Shown in pieces: positions 23,820 through 36,100 of a stretch of DNA of 64,000 nucleotides. The stretch is from positions 15,362,062 to 15,426,061 of the forward strand of contig OU612074.1 in NCBI GenBank assembly GCA_914767715.1, written 5' to 3'. The stretch comes from Membranipora membranacea. Taxonomy: Eukaryota; Bryozoa; Gymnolaemata; Cheilostomatida; Membraniporidae. Made by a program: the position numbers and the translations under genes. Under the pieces are notes generated by a model. That model was not told where the DNA came from. It searched no databases and worked only from the letters and a program-made list of their open reading frames with translations. Numbering within the stretch: position 1 is the stretch's first letter; every line of letters begins with the position of its first letter.

Positions 23820-25930
23820 CCCCGCTTATTTAGAGGTGGATCTACCACTATCGATTAGAGTGGAACTGCCTCGAGAACTTTCCCCTGAGGAACAACTCTA
23901 ACAATCTGTTTAGAATCTTACTGACAATATATGCACCATAGTGAATGGCTTTGAGACATACTGTGAAACAGGGATAACTAATTTCAGCTGTGCAACATTG
24001 TTCCTTGAGATCGATTGTATCACTTAATTTTTAACCGTTACCAACCTGATATAAGCTTATTTAGAGGTGGATTTAAAGGGTCAGTCCTATTAGAAATGTG
24101 AATATATTACCCAAGTAAATAGAATATTGTGAGTTCATAGAGAAAATAAAAATAGTAAAAAAAATAAAAATTGTGGAAAATAGCAATTATTTTTTTTTAC
24201 AATTATTTTAGCGTGGATCATAGTGGATCATAGTGGTCAAGGGGAGGCAATAAATCTCTATGATCCTCTATGATCCCAATTTTCAGACTGTGCAGCAGTT
24301 TCACTGCAATAAGGTTCACAGGCTGTTTTATTTCATACGCCCTAATGACATTTCAGCCTGAGATCTTTAAAACCATACCAAACATGGCCTAGTAGGACTT
24401 TCTCAGAGTGGAACCACCTTGAAAAACTATCCACAACGTTAACGAGCTGTTTAGGATCAAACTGACTATAATATATACACAATCACCAAACATCAGAGTG
24501 GGAATGTACTATGGCCGGTACAACATGATTTATGCATATAATTTTATGTGAACAATTGCAGCGCATAATTTTTAAACCTTCGCCAATGCTAATTTTAGCC
24601 GAGAAACATAATATCACTCATTCAATTTCTTGGACTATATCTTATCTGATAAGCGACTGTGCGTATATTTAATACTTAAAAATACTGGTTAGATTTTTGT
24701 GTGATGATAGAATAGATTTGAGTACACAGAGGTTCAGCAAGGTAAATTAAGGAAAGGAAAAATCTGGTGAGACCATCAATATCTATCCATAGGTATGTTC
24801 CGTCATCAGTCAACTGTGGGACACAACAAAATGCAAGGTGACGTCACTTTGAGAAAATACTACTAGAGGATTTCAAAACCAGAGCATATTTGTAAATGCT
24901 GACTAGAACCATGCAGATTTCCGATTGAAAAATGTTTTTTGATCTACCAATAAAATCCTTTATATTGTTCGGGAATCCTCTCCATTACTGCATGTTACAA
25001 ACAATCTTCTGTGTTACATCCAAGCCAAGCCCCTAATTTTTCCTCGGCTCCATACAATATATTGACCGAATGAGTAAATATTTTCAGATGATTTCGGTTA
25101 TTGCTATCAAGGGGGAACTGTGAAAATTACCCGGGCGATAGTCTTACCAATTCCCTTATATGACTTTCACATCGTAGTAAAATACTAAATTACCTGAGGG
25201 GGATCACTCCCCGTATATCTGCTTGATAAAAATCATGCTAGCAGCTGATCAAAAGCACTTGACGCCAAGGTTTGTATATGATTGAGTACAAAGAATCTTT
25301 TTATAGATAATAGTCTGGTTATTACCAACCGTTAGAAATGCCTCAAGGATATATCTTTGGCTTAGATTACAAATATAGCCTAGTTCTGTAAGGTTCCTAC
25401 CCTGGGAACCAACACTATAAGAACTGTTTGGAATTTATCTGTATGTACCCTGTGTATATAAGAGTCGGAGGATCTGGGTCTATGCACGACAGTTCACATT
25501 TGCCACAAGATCTCAGCCTAAATTACTCCCAAAGGGGGGGGGGGGCTGTCGTAGAGAGGCAAAATTCTGGGAGACTCAGACTATCATCGGCCGTATGAAT
25601 GGCCTTGAGTCGTACTATGAAACAAAGGTTATCTAATTTCGGCTGTGTAGTAGTGATATCGATTGTATCACATGCTAATTAACCACCATCAACCTGATTT
25701 GGGCTTATTTAGAGGTTGATCTACCGCTATCTCAGGGTGGAACAGCCTTGAGGACCTAGCCCTGAGGCACAACTCTAACAATGATTAGGATCTAATAACC
25801 GACAATATTTACATCAGAAGGCATGTGTTAGAATAGTATAGTACTCTGAAACAGGGTTTCTAATTAGGCGCACTACAAACGATATCTTGATTTCGCACGT
25901 TTATTAACCAGCACCACACCTAATTTAAGC
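23820..25930. repeat. Degenerate tandem repeats upstream of EGF-like gene 2
   Basis: A unit of 200-350 bp recurs about 23820-24075, 24320-24600 (weak), 25580-25690 and 25700-25920. Shared blocks are CTTATTTAGAGGT, GAGGATC or GATCTACC, AACTCTAACAAT, TGAAACA and GATTGTATCAC. The first unit lies in the shared promoter region of genes 1 and 2, so the others look like duplicated, decayed promoter sequence without a gene. A related block lies upstream of gene 3 (about 37120-37230). Confidence 0.65.
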
Positions 25931-26409
25931 TGAGAAACATCGTACCATAGTACTTACAAGATTATGGATCACACATCCTCTTTCAACAAAGTATCTCAAA
26001 TGCCAATATTACCAAGTTTATAAATCGCCCTGGTCTCAAATACAAGGAACAACAATTTATTGTCTGTTATGGACAGAAAGCAAAAACATAAGTTTTAATA
26101 AAGGGATCAACATATTGTTATAATATAAACACTGTTAGTCACAAAATAGGGTTAAAATATACGATAATAATGCTATTGTGTATTAACTTGTGTAATGTTT
26201 TACTGCTATTTAGCGCCTGTGTGTACTTGGTAATTTTTTTAACTGTTTACCATATTTTCAGTTACATGTCCTTTTAATTCTACACCATACTTTATCAATG
26301 TTTCTGTTTTCTGGGTACAAGTCATAAGGGCTTCTCCAGAATAGAAATGGAATATATATTCTTACCACACTAATCCATGACTTCATATCGATGGTTACGA
26401 CAAAAGCTG

Positions 26410-26900
26410 GTCAGTACTATCAGATCAGCCAAAGGTCTTGAACTTGATCAAGTAGTAACCCTCAATGAGTTTATCTGTTCTAGTAGTTATTTCTCTGATT
26501 TCTGCTCCACAGTTGAGATCATAGTAAAATGTTTAATAAGATCATTAAATATAATATCATGTTTATTCACCAAAGTAAATCATTTAATTCTTTGGTATAA
26601 ATTGTAAGTTGTCCCCCCTGCCAATGTTTTTCAGATCAGGCAGTAACTTGAAATGCATTTTGAAAGCAATAATGTCATAAAATGCATCCTCTGCAGTTAG
26701 CTTTAATAACTATCCGCTGGCTTATTGAATCTTGCACTAGCTTTAAGGCTCAAATATTGTTAATAGAAGCCTTCCTATATTTTCAGATAATTAATAAGGT
26801 TTTTAAAACTTGGTACGCTCCCCCATAACCCGTGTTTGGGGATTATTTGGGCTGGGCTTCACCGAACCCACACCAGAGTCCTAAGCCCCGAAAATTAAGT
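26410..26900 (+). repeat. Segmental duplicate, copy 1
   Basis: Matches 29075-29605 in order over its length (CAGATCAGCCAAA, CAAGTAGTAACC, CTGCTCCACAGT, TAAGTTGTC, CAATGTTTT, CTTGCACTAGCTT) and ends in the 60-70-bp element at 26836-26895. The last third also matches the 31360-31580 copy. Confidence 0.8.
26836..26895 (+). repeat. GGATTATTTGGGCTGGGC element, copy 3
   Basis: A full core copy ending AGAGTCCTAAGCCCCG, at the right end of the segmental duplicate that begins near 26410. Confidence 0.85.
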
Positions 26901-27929
26901 GATAATAGAATAAGGCGTAAAACATCATCTTCAAAGCTTGAACATCCCAATGGTCATGTGTGTCTTCAGTCCAGGAATATGAGAATGCAACTTATCCATT
27001 CGGCCTTGGCTGTGACTGTATTGTGTGCAAGCGCAACAGGCATCAACAGACTGTGAGCTGTTGTCTGAATTAAGAGGAAGAATGAAAACTATACTCCATG
27101 TATTCAAATGTGGGTGCCTGAAATAAGTCTTGAAGGCTGAAAAACGTTTGTTGTGATATGAATTCTGCGATAAGTTATAGTCTGCTTTATCAGTGGTCTA
27201 TGTGTCTTTGGTCAAGATAGCAGTAGTCAGGATATAGGGATTTTTTGATATTATTTTAAGCTGTTAACTTACAGTTACTCGGCAGCTTGCCAACAGTGCA
27301 CAGAAAGTCAATATTGGCTGACCCCCGTGCTTCTACCTTAATATCTGCTAACATACTTAAAATAAAGATTCTGCAAACTCTTACTATGATGTTTGGACAA
27401 ATGTGATCGGAAAATTAAAATATAACTTAGTATTTGGCGGATAATGTTTTGATGCCCATACAACCTTTCACAGTCAATGTAACATCTCTCAGTCAAATTG
27501 TAGGAAGGAAACTATAAACCTATGTCGTGCAGTAAATTGAAACATTCCATCATGGATTAATTTACAGATTACCGGGTTTATGGACGAGGTATTTTTATGT
27601 GCAGGGAATAATCGAATTGGGAGTTGCGCCATCCTGATGCACGAGAAGACCACTTCCATCTGGAAAGGTAATTCTCGAAATACACTGAATGAAAAGCAGC
27701 CAGGACCTGCTGGATAGGAGTACACCTCATCAGAGGAGCCTAATTAAAACCTCTCTCTAGCGAATGGAACTGTTGTTTCTTGTTTCCCTGCAATCCAGAA
27801 ACGTGAACATTGAGCAATATTGGAATTTTCATCCCCCTTCATAATATGTTGGTTAAAAAAATGTTGGTTAAAATCACAAGGTTCATTCATGCACCTCAAT
27901 CCAAAGAATGGGACAAGATGTAGGGTGTT

Positions 27930-28085
27930 CCTTAAGGGCAAGGCAGCAATGTTTGGGCCAATTTGCTCTCAGTTTGCAGGCACGTGGGGATCCAACAAGT
28001 CACAATTGTCAGTGGACTGCAGTGGGATTCGAACCCACGACCTTCAACACTTGTGCGGTGAAGTCCGGCTCTCTAACCTCCTACT
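27930..28085 (-). mobile_element. tRNA-headed SINE, second family
   Basis: The minus strand reads GGTTAGAGAGCCGGACTTC (A-box region) and GGTCGTGGGTTCGAATCCCA (strong B box), then GCCTGCAAACTGAGAGCAAA shared with 9330-9440. It is not a tRNA gene, because the acceptor stem does not close and a non-tRNA body follows. Confidence 0.7.
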
Positions 28086-28509
28086 CCTAATGTTCAAATC
28101 TTAGAAATTTCTTCTATCATTATCTGTAAGTGAATAATAATCAAATGACCGATAAAAACCAGACAGACTGGACTTCCAATTATTATTATTATGATGATGC
28201 TTACTTTTCGAAGCAAATTGTCACTAGAACATCGCTCAATATTATCGCTCAGTTGGTCTTTCTGGGCATATTCGTTCCCTAAATCCCTCACTCAGAATGT
28301 ATTTAGTCACATCAATGAGTGAGCGATTGCGATACTGTTTTTAATTGAAGGATACCCCCCCCCCCCCCCCGATCAATCGTTGGTGAATTGACAAAAACAA
28401 CATGGTATGCTTCTGTGTTGACAGGTTTGGTTTGGGTAAAGCCACTGAATTAGATTCTTCTCTTAGAATGGAAATAGTATCATAGCGTTATACGGTTAGG
28501 ACACTAAAC

Positions 28510-28735
28510 ACAGGGAACCATCTGACTGTTATCTGATTGGCTGTCCCTAGTAGCATAAATAATTAGCCTGAGAAATTGTCTTGTTTACAAAATTGCAAAC
28601 AGTAATTATACCCCATACAGTGTCGATGATTAGGGCATTTCTAGATTGCTACTAGGGACTGGCTATTTTTGCAAGCCCTTTGTTTCGCAAAAGAAAGCTA
28701 ATGATGCTATTCCAGATATGGAATTCAATGGGTAA
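28510..28735. repeat. Dispersed repeat, copy 2 (partner at 5060-5250)
   Basis: Same orientation as the copy in the LIG3 intron. It carries an extra 30-40-bp segment in the middle (around 28600-28660). Confidence 0.75.
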
Positions 28736-28812
28736 AGCATTCAAGACATAAAACATGACTCAGCTATTGACTTAGCTATATTCTTGAATGATAGCGCCCT
28801 GTCATAAAAACT

Positions 28813-29010
28813 ATAGCATAGCGTCGCCGTAGTGTAGCATTGCGTCATGCAGTGAAGCATAGCGTTGTTGTGTAGCATAACGTCGCGTAGTGTAGGTTAG
28901 CGTCGCGTAGTGTAGCATAGTGTTGCGTAGTGTAGCATAGAATCGCATAGCGTAGCACAGCGTAGCGAAGTGTTGTGTAGCGAAGTGTAGCACAGCGTAG
29001 CACAGCTTGC
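28813..29010. repeat. Degenerate GC-rich minisatellite
   Basis: Imperfect units built on GTAGCATAGCGTCGCGTAGT, mixed with GTAGCACAGCGTAGC variants. The open frame across it on the minus strand is a by-product of the repeat. CpG is common here, unlike the AT-rich surroundings. Confidence 0.85.
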
Positions 29011-29522
29011 ATGCTTCATCAATTACAACCAATACTGGTCAACACAACATGATTTCCTTTGTTATCACATTAAAGTATTATCAGATCAGCCAAAAGTCTT
29101 AAAACTTCATCAAGTAGTAACCTTCAATGAATATATGTTCTGGTAGATATTCCTCTGCATCTGCTCCACAGTAGAGATCATAGTATAATGTTTAGTGTGA
29201 TTATTTAATATAATATCATATTATTTATCAAGGTAAATCACTTAATTAATTCTTGGCTATGAACTGTAAGTTGTCTCCCCTGCCAATGTTTTATCAGATC
29301 AGGCAGCGACTTAAAGTGTTTTAAAATGACCAGCAATTTAAAAGCAATAACGTCTTAAGAGGTATCTTCTGCTGTAAGCTTTTTGATCTATCTGCTCACT
29401 TAATTGTCAAGTTTGTCAATCTTGCACTAGCTTCAAGACCAAAGTAATATTTATTATCATCTTTCAAAAACCTCTTTAGTTTACTTCGGATTGTCATCTG
29501 ATAAGAAATATGGTAGATACCC

Positions 29523-29605
29523 CAAGGACCGGCTCCACCGACTCCTGGGGATTATTTGGGCTGGGCTTCACCGGGCACACACCAGAGTCCTAAGCCCTGA
29601 AAATT
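29523..29605 (+). repeat. GGATTATTTGGGCTGGGC element, copy 4
   Basis: Full core, preceded by AAGGACCGGCTCC and a 10-bp insertion before CTCCTGGGGATT. Confidence 0.85.
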
Positions 29606-29908
29606 TAATGATATAATGAGCAGTTGAACTTGAATGTATGTAATACAATTTGTGAGTTGTCCCCCTTGACAGCCTCTTTTGACTGAAAGAGGGATTTCTG
29701 CCATCTATTTTGAATTACGCTGCATATAGATAACAACGTAGGCATAAGACAATGCAGTTTACTAGAAATACTAGAATGTCTAATCCCCACACTTATGAAT
29801 GACTTGTTTTAACATTTTCTTGAGGCTAATGTTTCTTATTAGAATATGAATTCCATATTGTAACAAAGTCACTTGATACGTTAAGTGGTAAACCTTATCA
29901 CCTCCCCA

Positions 29909-29980
29909 CCCAGGACCGGCTCCTGGGGATTATTTGGGCTGGGCTTCACCGGGCACACACCAGAGTCCTAAGCCCTGATA
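29909..29980 (+). repeat. GGATTATTTGGGCTGGGC element, copy 5
   Basis: A complete copy beginning CCCAGGACCGGCTCCTGGGG; the CCAGGA/TCCTGG pair can form a stem. It ends TCCTAAGCCCTGA. Confidence 0.88.
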
Positions 29981-31017
29981 TAATAAAAATGTAAAACTAG
30001 AACTTGAATCAGAGATTACATCAAAAACATGCAACACATCATGGCTCAGGTGGTCAGACCATAGCTTATTTCCTTGATCAGAGTGATGATACATCAAGTT
30101 TCATCCATTTGCTGGAATTAGAGTTGCACGCTATTCACTGGAGGGAAGGACAACTAGGAATACAGGCAAACGTTCAATAAGAGGGATGAAACCTGACAAT
30201 CTTACCAACACAGGTTAAGTCTGAGAACTAAGCCCACAGCTTATTTTGCAGCCAATTAGGTAATTGTTACTGAGACAAAGTTCCTGAGTATATAGGTATA
30301 TCATAAGGTGATACAGATTGGTGTAGGGCGGTACGGCCAAACAGATTGGCAAGGGCAGAACCAGTTGGTATAGGGTGGTAAGAACGGCCACAGAATTCTT
30401 GATATGTGCTTTAAAGCTCTTTTGAAACATAGGCTCTAAGTTGAAAAAATTCATGCTCTTTGTCATCTAGTGCCAAACATAGATGAAAATGATTGGAAAT
30501 TTCATTCATTGCGAAAAAAGAATGCGTTGAAATTTTTATTCTGATCTAACCACAGCTGAAATATTACAGGTCCAAAAAAAATAATGAAAATTGGGTAATC
30601 GTATTGCTCCATTTTCAAATCGAATCATCTTTATTTTACATTCATTATTACATACTAGAATACACGTGTGTTGGCTTCAATTGATCAACGCAATGACGTC
30701 ATAAGAGGCATCTTCTGCTATTTGTGTGACGGCACTTAATCAGTGTGCCAATCACCGAGTGGTGAAGATAAGACAATAGTCTTATGTGTATGTGTGCATA
30801 ACTATCATGTATTTTCTCTCTCAGTTAATACCAACTAAAAAAGTTGAAAACCATCTCATTATATAACAAACAAAAAGGATATGAAAATAGGATATCATGT
30901 GATATCCATTAAATTATAAAAAGCAGGCAATAGTAAAGCGATTAATAATTAGTTCGCACCCAACAGAAACGGCAAAGCACTATCACACACACCAGGATAC
31001 AGTCCATTAGTTAATCA

Positions 31018-31213
31018 TTAGGTAAATTCGGCCCTTGGTATCTATGTTAAATAATCAATAAATAATCAATGAAACTTAGGATTATCTCCTGATTGGTAAT
31101 AGGGAGACAACTTGAATTCAAGTTGGATTCAGTTGGATTTCCCCGTGAAAATGGGATTTCCATTGATTATTTATTGATTATTTAATATAGATACCAAAGG
31201 CACGAATTAACCT
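31018..31213. mobile_element. Foldback element with about 53-bp terminal inverted repeats
   Basis: The left arm 31018-31071 and right arm 31162-31213 are complementary with few mismatches (TAAATAATCAATAAATAATC against GATTATTTATTGATTATTTA). Length of about 195 bp and a unique centre fit a MITE. It is present in segmental duplicate copy 2/3 spacing only once, so it inserted after or outside the duplication. Confidence 0.8.
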
Positions 31214-31511
31214 ATTGTTTATTGTTATTAATGTTTATTTGAATGTAATTATTTCTGCCACTGGAAGTGAAATAGGAAAGTATTATTATTATGGCATTCC
31301 CAGTGACAGCCATATGGTTCTTCGTGACAACCTGATACGTTATAGGTGATGGCTGTCACATAAGCTTTTATAACTATCTGCCTGCTGTGTTGACAAGTTT
31401 GTGAATCTTGCACTAGCTTCAAGGCCTAAGTATTATTTATCAGAATCTTTTTAAATACCTAACCAACTACTACGTATTGTCATGTGATGAAAAATATGGT
31501 AGACACCCTAT

Positions 31512-31580
31512 GGACAAGCTCCTGGGGATTATTTGGGCTGGGCTTCACCGGACACATACCAGTGTCCTAAACCCTGAAAA
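31512..31580 (+). repeat. GGATTATTTGGGCTGGGC element, copy 6
   Basis: Counterpart of copy 4 within the segmental duplicate; variants are GACACATACCAGTG and AAACCCTGA. Confidence 0.83.
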
Positions 31581-31880
31581 TTTAATGATAATGAGCAGCT
31601 GAACTTGAATGCATTTTGTGCAATTTGTGAGTTGTCCCCCTTGACAGCCTCTTTTGACTGAGAGAAGGATTTCTGTCATCTATTTTGAATTATGCTGATA
31701 ACAATAACAATGTGGGCATAAGACAATGCAGTTAACTAGAAATATTAGAATGTCTTATCCCCACACTTATGAATGACTTGTTTTCACATTTTCTTTGAAG
31801 CTAATATTTCTCATTTGAGTTTGAATTCCGTGATATTCTATCAGCTGATAGGCAAATTGGTAAATTTTATCACCTCCACA

Positions 31881-31952
31881 CCCAGGACCGGCTCCTGGGG
31901 ATTATTTGGGCCGGGCTTCACCGGGCTCACACCAGAGTCCTAAGCCCTGATA
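31881..31952 (+). repeat. GGATTATTTGGGCTGGGC element, copy 7
   Basis: Counterpart of copy 5 in the segmental duplicate; nearly identical, with GGGCCGGGC and GGGCTCACACC variants. Confidence 0.87.
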
Positions 31953-33151
31953 TTCTACAAATAAAACTAGAGCTGACACAATTAGAGACCCATCCAAAAG
32001 ATGCTTAACTATTCAGCTCAGGTGGTCCGCTTAGTTCATTGGTCAGATCAGAGCAGGGACGCTAGATCAAGGAGGGTTGGAGTTTGATCCATTTGCTTGC
32101 ATTCGCAGTTGTGCACCTATCATTGGAGGGAGGGCAACTCAAAATGGCAAGTGGTCAATGTTCAATAATATGGATAAGCAGTGTAAAAGGCTAAAATCTG
32201 ACCATCTGACTAACACAGCTTGGCTCTGAGTACTTAGCCCACAGCTTATTTTGCAGCTCATTAGGTAATTGTTGCCGAGACAAATTACTGAGTATACAGG
32301 TATATAGAGTTATAGGTATATAATAGGGCGGTACAGGGCTGTGTAGGGAGATATACTGCCCTACTTGGCATACTATTGCACATGTGAATCCAACTCATGC
32401 GTGTGCCAGACAAATACCAGCCTAAGTTAATGACATGTAACGCACATTGATGGTTTCAAAGAACTTATACTGGTATTCGCACTGGTACTTTTGCAGGTTT
32501 TAGTGATGGAGGGCAGTATAGGTCCAAAAGATTGGCACAAGGCAGAACCAGTTGGTAGTTAAGACCGGCCACAGACTTCTCAAATGCTGAAGATTTTGAG
32601 CAAGCTAGCTATCGTATTGGCTACAATTAGAGTTTCTTGCTCTAGATATATGCTTTCAAGCTCTTTGGAAATTTGGACAAAGTTAACAAAGATGCCTGGT
32701 TTTTGTCATCAATTACCAAACATAGATGAAAGTGATTGGCCATTTCCCTTATTGCGAATAAATGATGCGTTGAATTTATTATTTTTATTCTTAACTAACT
32801 ATAACTGCGCCACTGCACAGCAGGTTCACTATTATTATTATTATTAAAAGTGTCATAAAAACTAAAATTTAGTGAGATTCATCGTAAATTAACGGTAAGA
32901 TGAATTGAAATGCTTGGAGCTGAGATTATATATGGCATGAAGAAAAGCCTGGGAACATCACAATCAATTATACAGCAAGCACTCTAAATGTATCAAATTA
33001 AACTTCAAAGTTCACATCATAATCAAATATCAATAGCCAATAATTATCACTTATGAAAACCTCATGTGGTAACCGGTTAACTGTAGACAAAATATTCTTA
33101 CTCTTTATAATGTCTATGATTAAATTTAATAATTTTGGATGCACTTGGCTC

Positions 33152-36100
33152 TCAAGGAGCAGTTTCACATCTTTTGCCGATGTGATCAGCAGATAGCGCG
33201 TTTACTTCTCCACAGTCACACCAAAATGAGTCACACTGATTAAAACAGGTTCCACCGTTGAGACATCCTCCCGCATTAGTACACCAGTCGTCTAGTGGTG
33301 CTCCGTTAACACCTGTGTTAGGAAAATGATAAAAAGATTGTCAGCACTCATAACTTTGAAGAGCAGAGTTGAAAGAAATGTAAATTGATCTCAATTTTTG
33401 TTTCATCTTGAGCAAAATATCATTTTGATTCAGTAAAGGGGATGTTTTGCTAAGTCAGCCTCTGGCTCTTATAGAGGAGGGAGGGGGTCTCCAAAGTCCA
33501 CGTCTCCTGTTTTTCATTTATTGTATTATTATGCGATTTCTCTATGGAGGCGATAGTACACCAGTCGTCCAGTGGTGCTCCGTTGACACCTGTAGACAAG
33601 AAGCCGAAAGTTTGATGAGATTTTATTGAAATAGTGACACAAAACAGTGAATTAAAATTTTACTTTGGCTTTCCAATTATATTCTTTTTTATGTTATCAG
33701 CTGAGATGTATATCACTAATAGAGCTGCATCGTCTAGTTGTGCTCCATCAATACTTGTTGGTGGAATGTAAAGTCATAAGTTGGACAAGATTTGTGAGAT
33801 AACAGCACCAAACATAGTTTAAGCGCTTAAACTGTGTCGGAAATATGGTAGAAGCATTTCATGTTGGGTGGTTGAGTGGTTGACAAACTACACCAAACAG
33901 GGAATCAAATTATTTTTTTTGCTTCGGATTATTTTCTTTTTTATGTTATGAACTGAGATATATGTCACTTATCAAGCTGAATTGAGTAAGCAGAAGCAAT
34001 CCATGTTAAAGCAATTTAGGAAAATTATTTGATATGAATGTGTTTAAAATGAGACGAGAAGATTACTCCAATATTACCGAAGAAAATGCTCTGCAATCTG
34101 TTGGCTCCATTGATATTTATTAATGGATTGGTGGTAAAGTTTACAATTTGGCAATTTGAGCTGTGGTTCTATCAGTATCACTTTGTTTCAGTAAGATTAA
34201 GCCAAACATCTGGCAGCTTTTACGTAACATATTGACTAACAGAGGAACGCTGTTTAGCTTTGCGACTTACAAACCTCAATGTGTTTATGTTTACATTCTG
34301 TGTTAATAATTTTTGTTATATTCTAAGTAATGAGTCCCATTCTCTGTACAATAATATAATTTTTAGCACTAATCCAAGAGTATCCTCTCGTAAAGTCTTC
34401 AAAATTATGCCATGATGCTGCGGTACCACCCAACGCCAGTGCGGTTTCTTTAATCATTTTATGACAAGTTACAACAACAATTTTATGAGATACAATGAGG
34501 CCTGTCACATACATACATTTCTTTATCATCCTCCCCATGATATAATATGTAGACAAAACGAATCAATCAAATCAAATAGAAGAAATGATTACAGTGCAGT
34601 TCACTTAATTCAAACCTCTGGGGACCACAAAAATTTGTTCTAATTTAGCAGAGATTGAATTAAGTGAGATTAGAATGCATTGAGATCTGGCTGAAGGGAC
34701 CAAATTTTTTTGTCTGAATTAACATTTTGAATTATAATTGGATTTTTTACTTACATATATCGCTGCCGGGCGGCAGACCGTGTACTGGCAGAGTAGGTCT
34801 GCTACAATCAAAGTCTCCCTGGAAGTCAGCGGGACACAGACACCAACAGATGTCTCCCTCAAACGTCGGAGTACCTCCATTATCACAGAGTGTCGTCGAG
34901 GAGCAAGCTGGAGGCATTTCTACAGCAGCTCCTGTCCTCACACATGTGTTAGCAGTGTGTAGAGCTGGTAAAGAATGAATGAATAAATGAATGAACCTTT
35001 ATTAGCACAATGTTGCATGTTAAATAAAATGCGATTAAATTCAAATAAAAAGTTTTTGAGCTCAATAAAATGGACGGTGAAGAGAAAAATATAATGAACG
35101 AGTAAAGAATTCTGAAAAATGAGAAATATAAACAAAAAAACCCTGAACATTTTGTACAACTCAGTGTTTGAATGAAATGATGTCATACCAGTTTGATCAA
35201 AATTGAGCTTCTTCTCATTGAAATGTTGGTGGCTTACTAGTGGAGTTAGAGCCACCCAAAATGAAGGCAAATTGAATCTTACTGGATCTAGATTCACCTT
35301 AAGACATAGGCTTCTGACTCCTAACTTATGACTTTGCTCTTGAAATCTAAACAAATATGAGTATTTGGATATGGATATCTTATGTATACAATATCAGGGC
35401 CGTAGTTTAAAAAAGTAGTAGGGGGGGGGGGGAGCAAAAGTCCAAAGTATCACCAGGAAGGGCGCTTTAAACTCCTCCCAAAGCAATTTAAGGCATATAA
35501 TTAGCAAATACAAATCCCAGAGCCAATTTCGCTTTGGATTATTCAATTTCATTGTTTAGGCCACTGTATTCAGCTTTCTAGGGAAGGCAGTGCCTCCCTG
35601 CCTCCCTTAGAACTATACGGGCCTGAATATATCTTACCTGTTGCGCTCAGGTTAATCGTACAGATGTTAGTGAAGCCCTCGACGAAGTTGTGACTCATGA
35701 TCGTGCCCCAACCACATCTTCTAGGCACCCATGCGAGATTTCCAGTTCCTGAGTCTATGAGACATTGGTGATACCAGCAAACATTGAGAGTGTCCGCAGC
35801 ATACTTTCCCAATGTATCACAAGTAGCTGTCATAGACGGATAAAACATGATTAAAATATTTCAGCTTCATAAATATGCATTCAAATACAAACTTGAATGG
35901 TCTTGTCGTTACATTTTCAATCATATACTTTTCCATCAGTATTTTTGTCTTATCGTCAAACTTAGTAATAAAAAAGCTTCATATAACTGAGATAAAAACT
36001 GAAAACTTTGTGAGCAATTATATCTAACTATTAACTTTGATATTTCTAAGCCCGTTTGTTATTTCACTTCACTTTTTGCGCACATGATAAACAATTTTTT

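Larger units (their letters stand above)
29075..30600 (+). repeat. Segmental duplicate, copy 2
   Basis: The first half matches 26410-26900. The part from about 29400 matches 31360-32830 over more than 1 kb: TTGTGAGTTGTCCCCCTTGA, CTTATGAATGACTTGTTTT, CCCACAGCTTATTTTGCAG, TAGGTAATTGTT, AGAACCAGTTGGTA. It contains two copies of the 60-70-bp element. Confidence 0.85.
31360..32850 (+). repeat. Segmental duplicate, copy 3
   Basis: Collinear with 29400-30600, including both 60-70-bp elements, with about 250 bp of extra sequence around 32340-32510. Ends near an (ATT)n tract at 32830. Confidence 0.85.
23850..33150. other. Repeat-rich interval without a recognised gene
   Basis: The interval holds promoter-like repeats, three related segmental duplications (26.4, 29.1 and 31.4 kb), five copies of the 60-70-bp element, a tRNA-headed SINE, a GC-rich minisatellite, a foldback at 31018-31213 and long C or G runs. 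Short open frames here have no conserved protein features. Confidence 0.7.

Noticed and set aside
28351-28370. Long C run (also G or C runs near 25536, 35422 and 62075)
   Set aside because: These are simple homopolymers, possibly with length errors; no function is suggested.
28811-29032. 73-residue frame rich in YATL repeats
   Set aside because: It is a translation of a degenerate minisatellite.
34938-35354. 138-residue minus-strand frame
   Set aside because: It lies in intron 3 of EGF-like gene 3, is rich in Phe/Ile/Leu from AT-rich DNA, and has no conserved feature.
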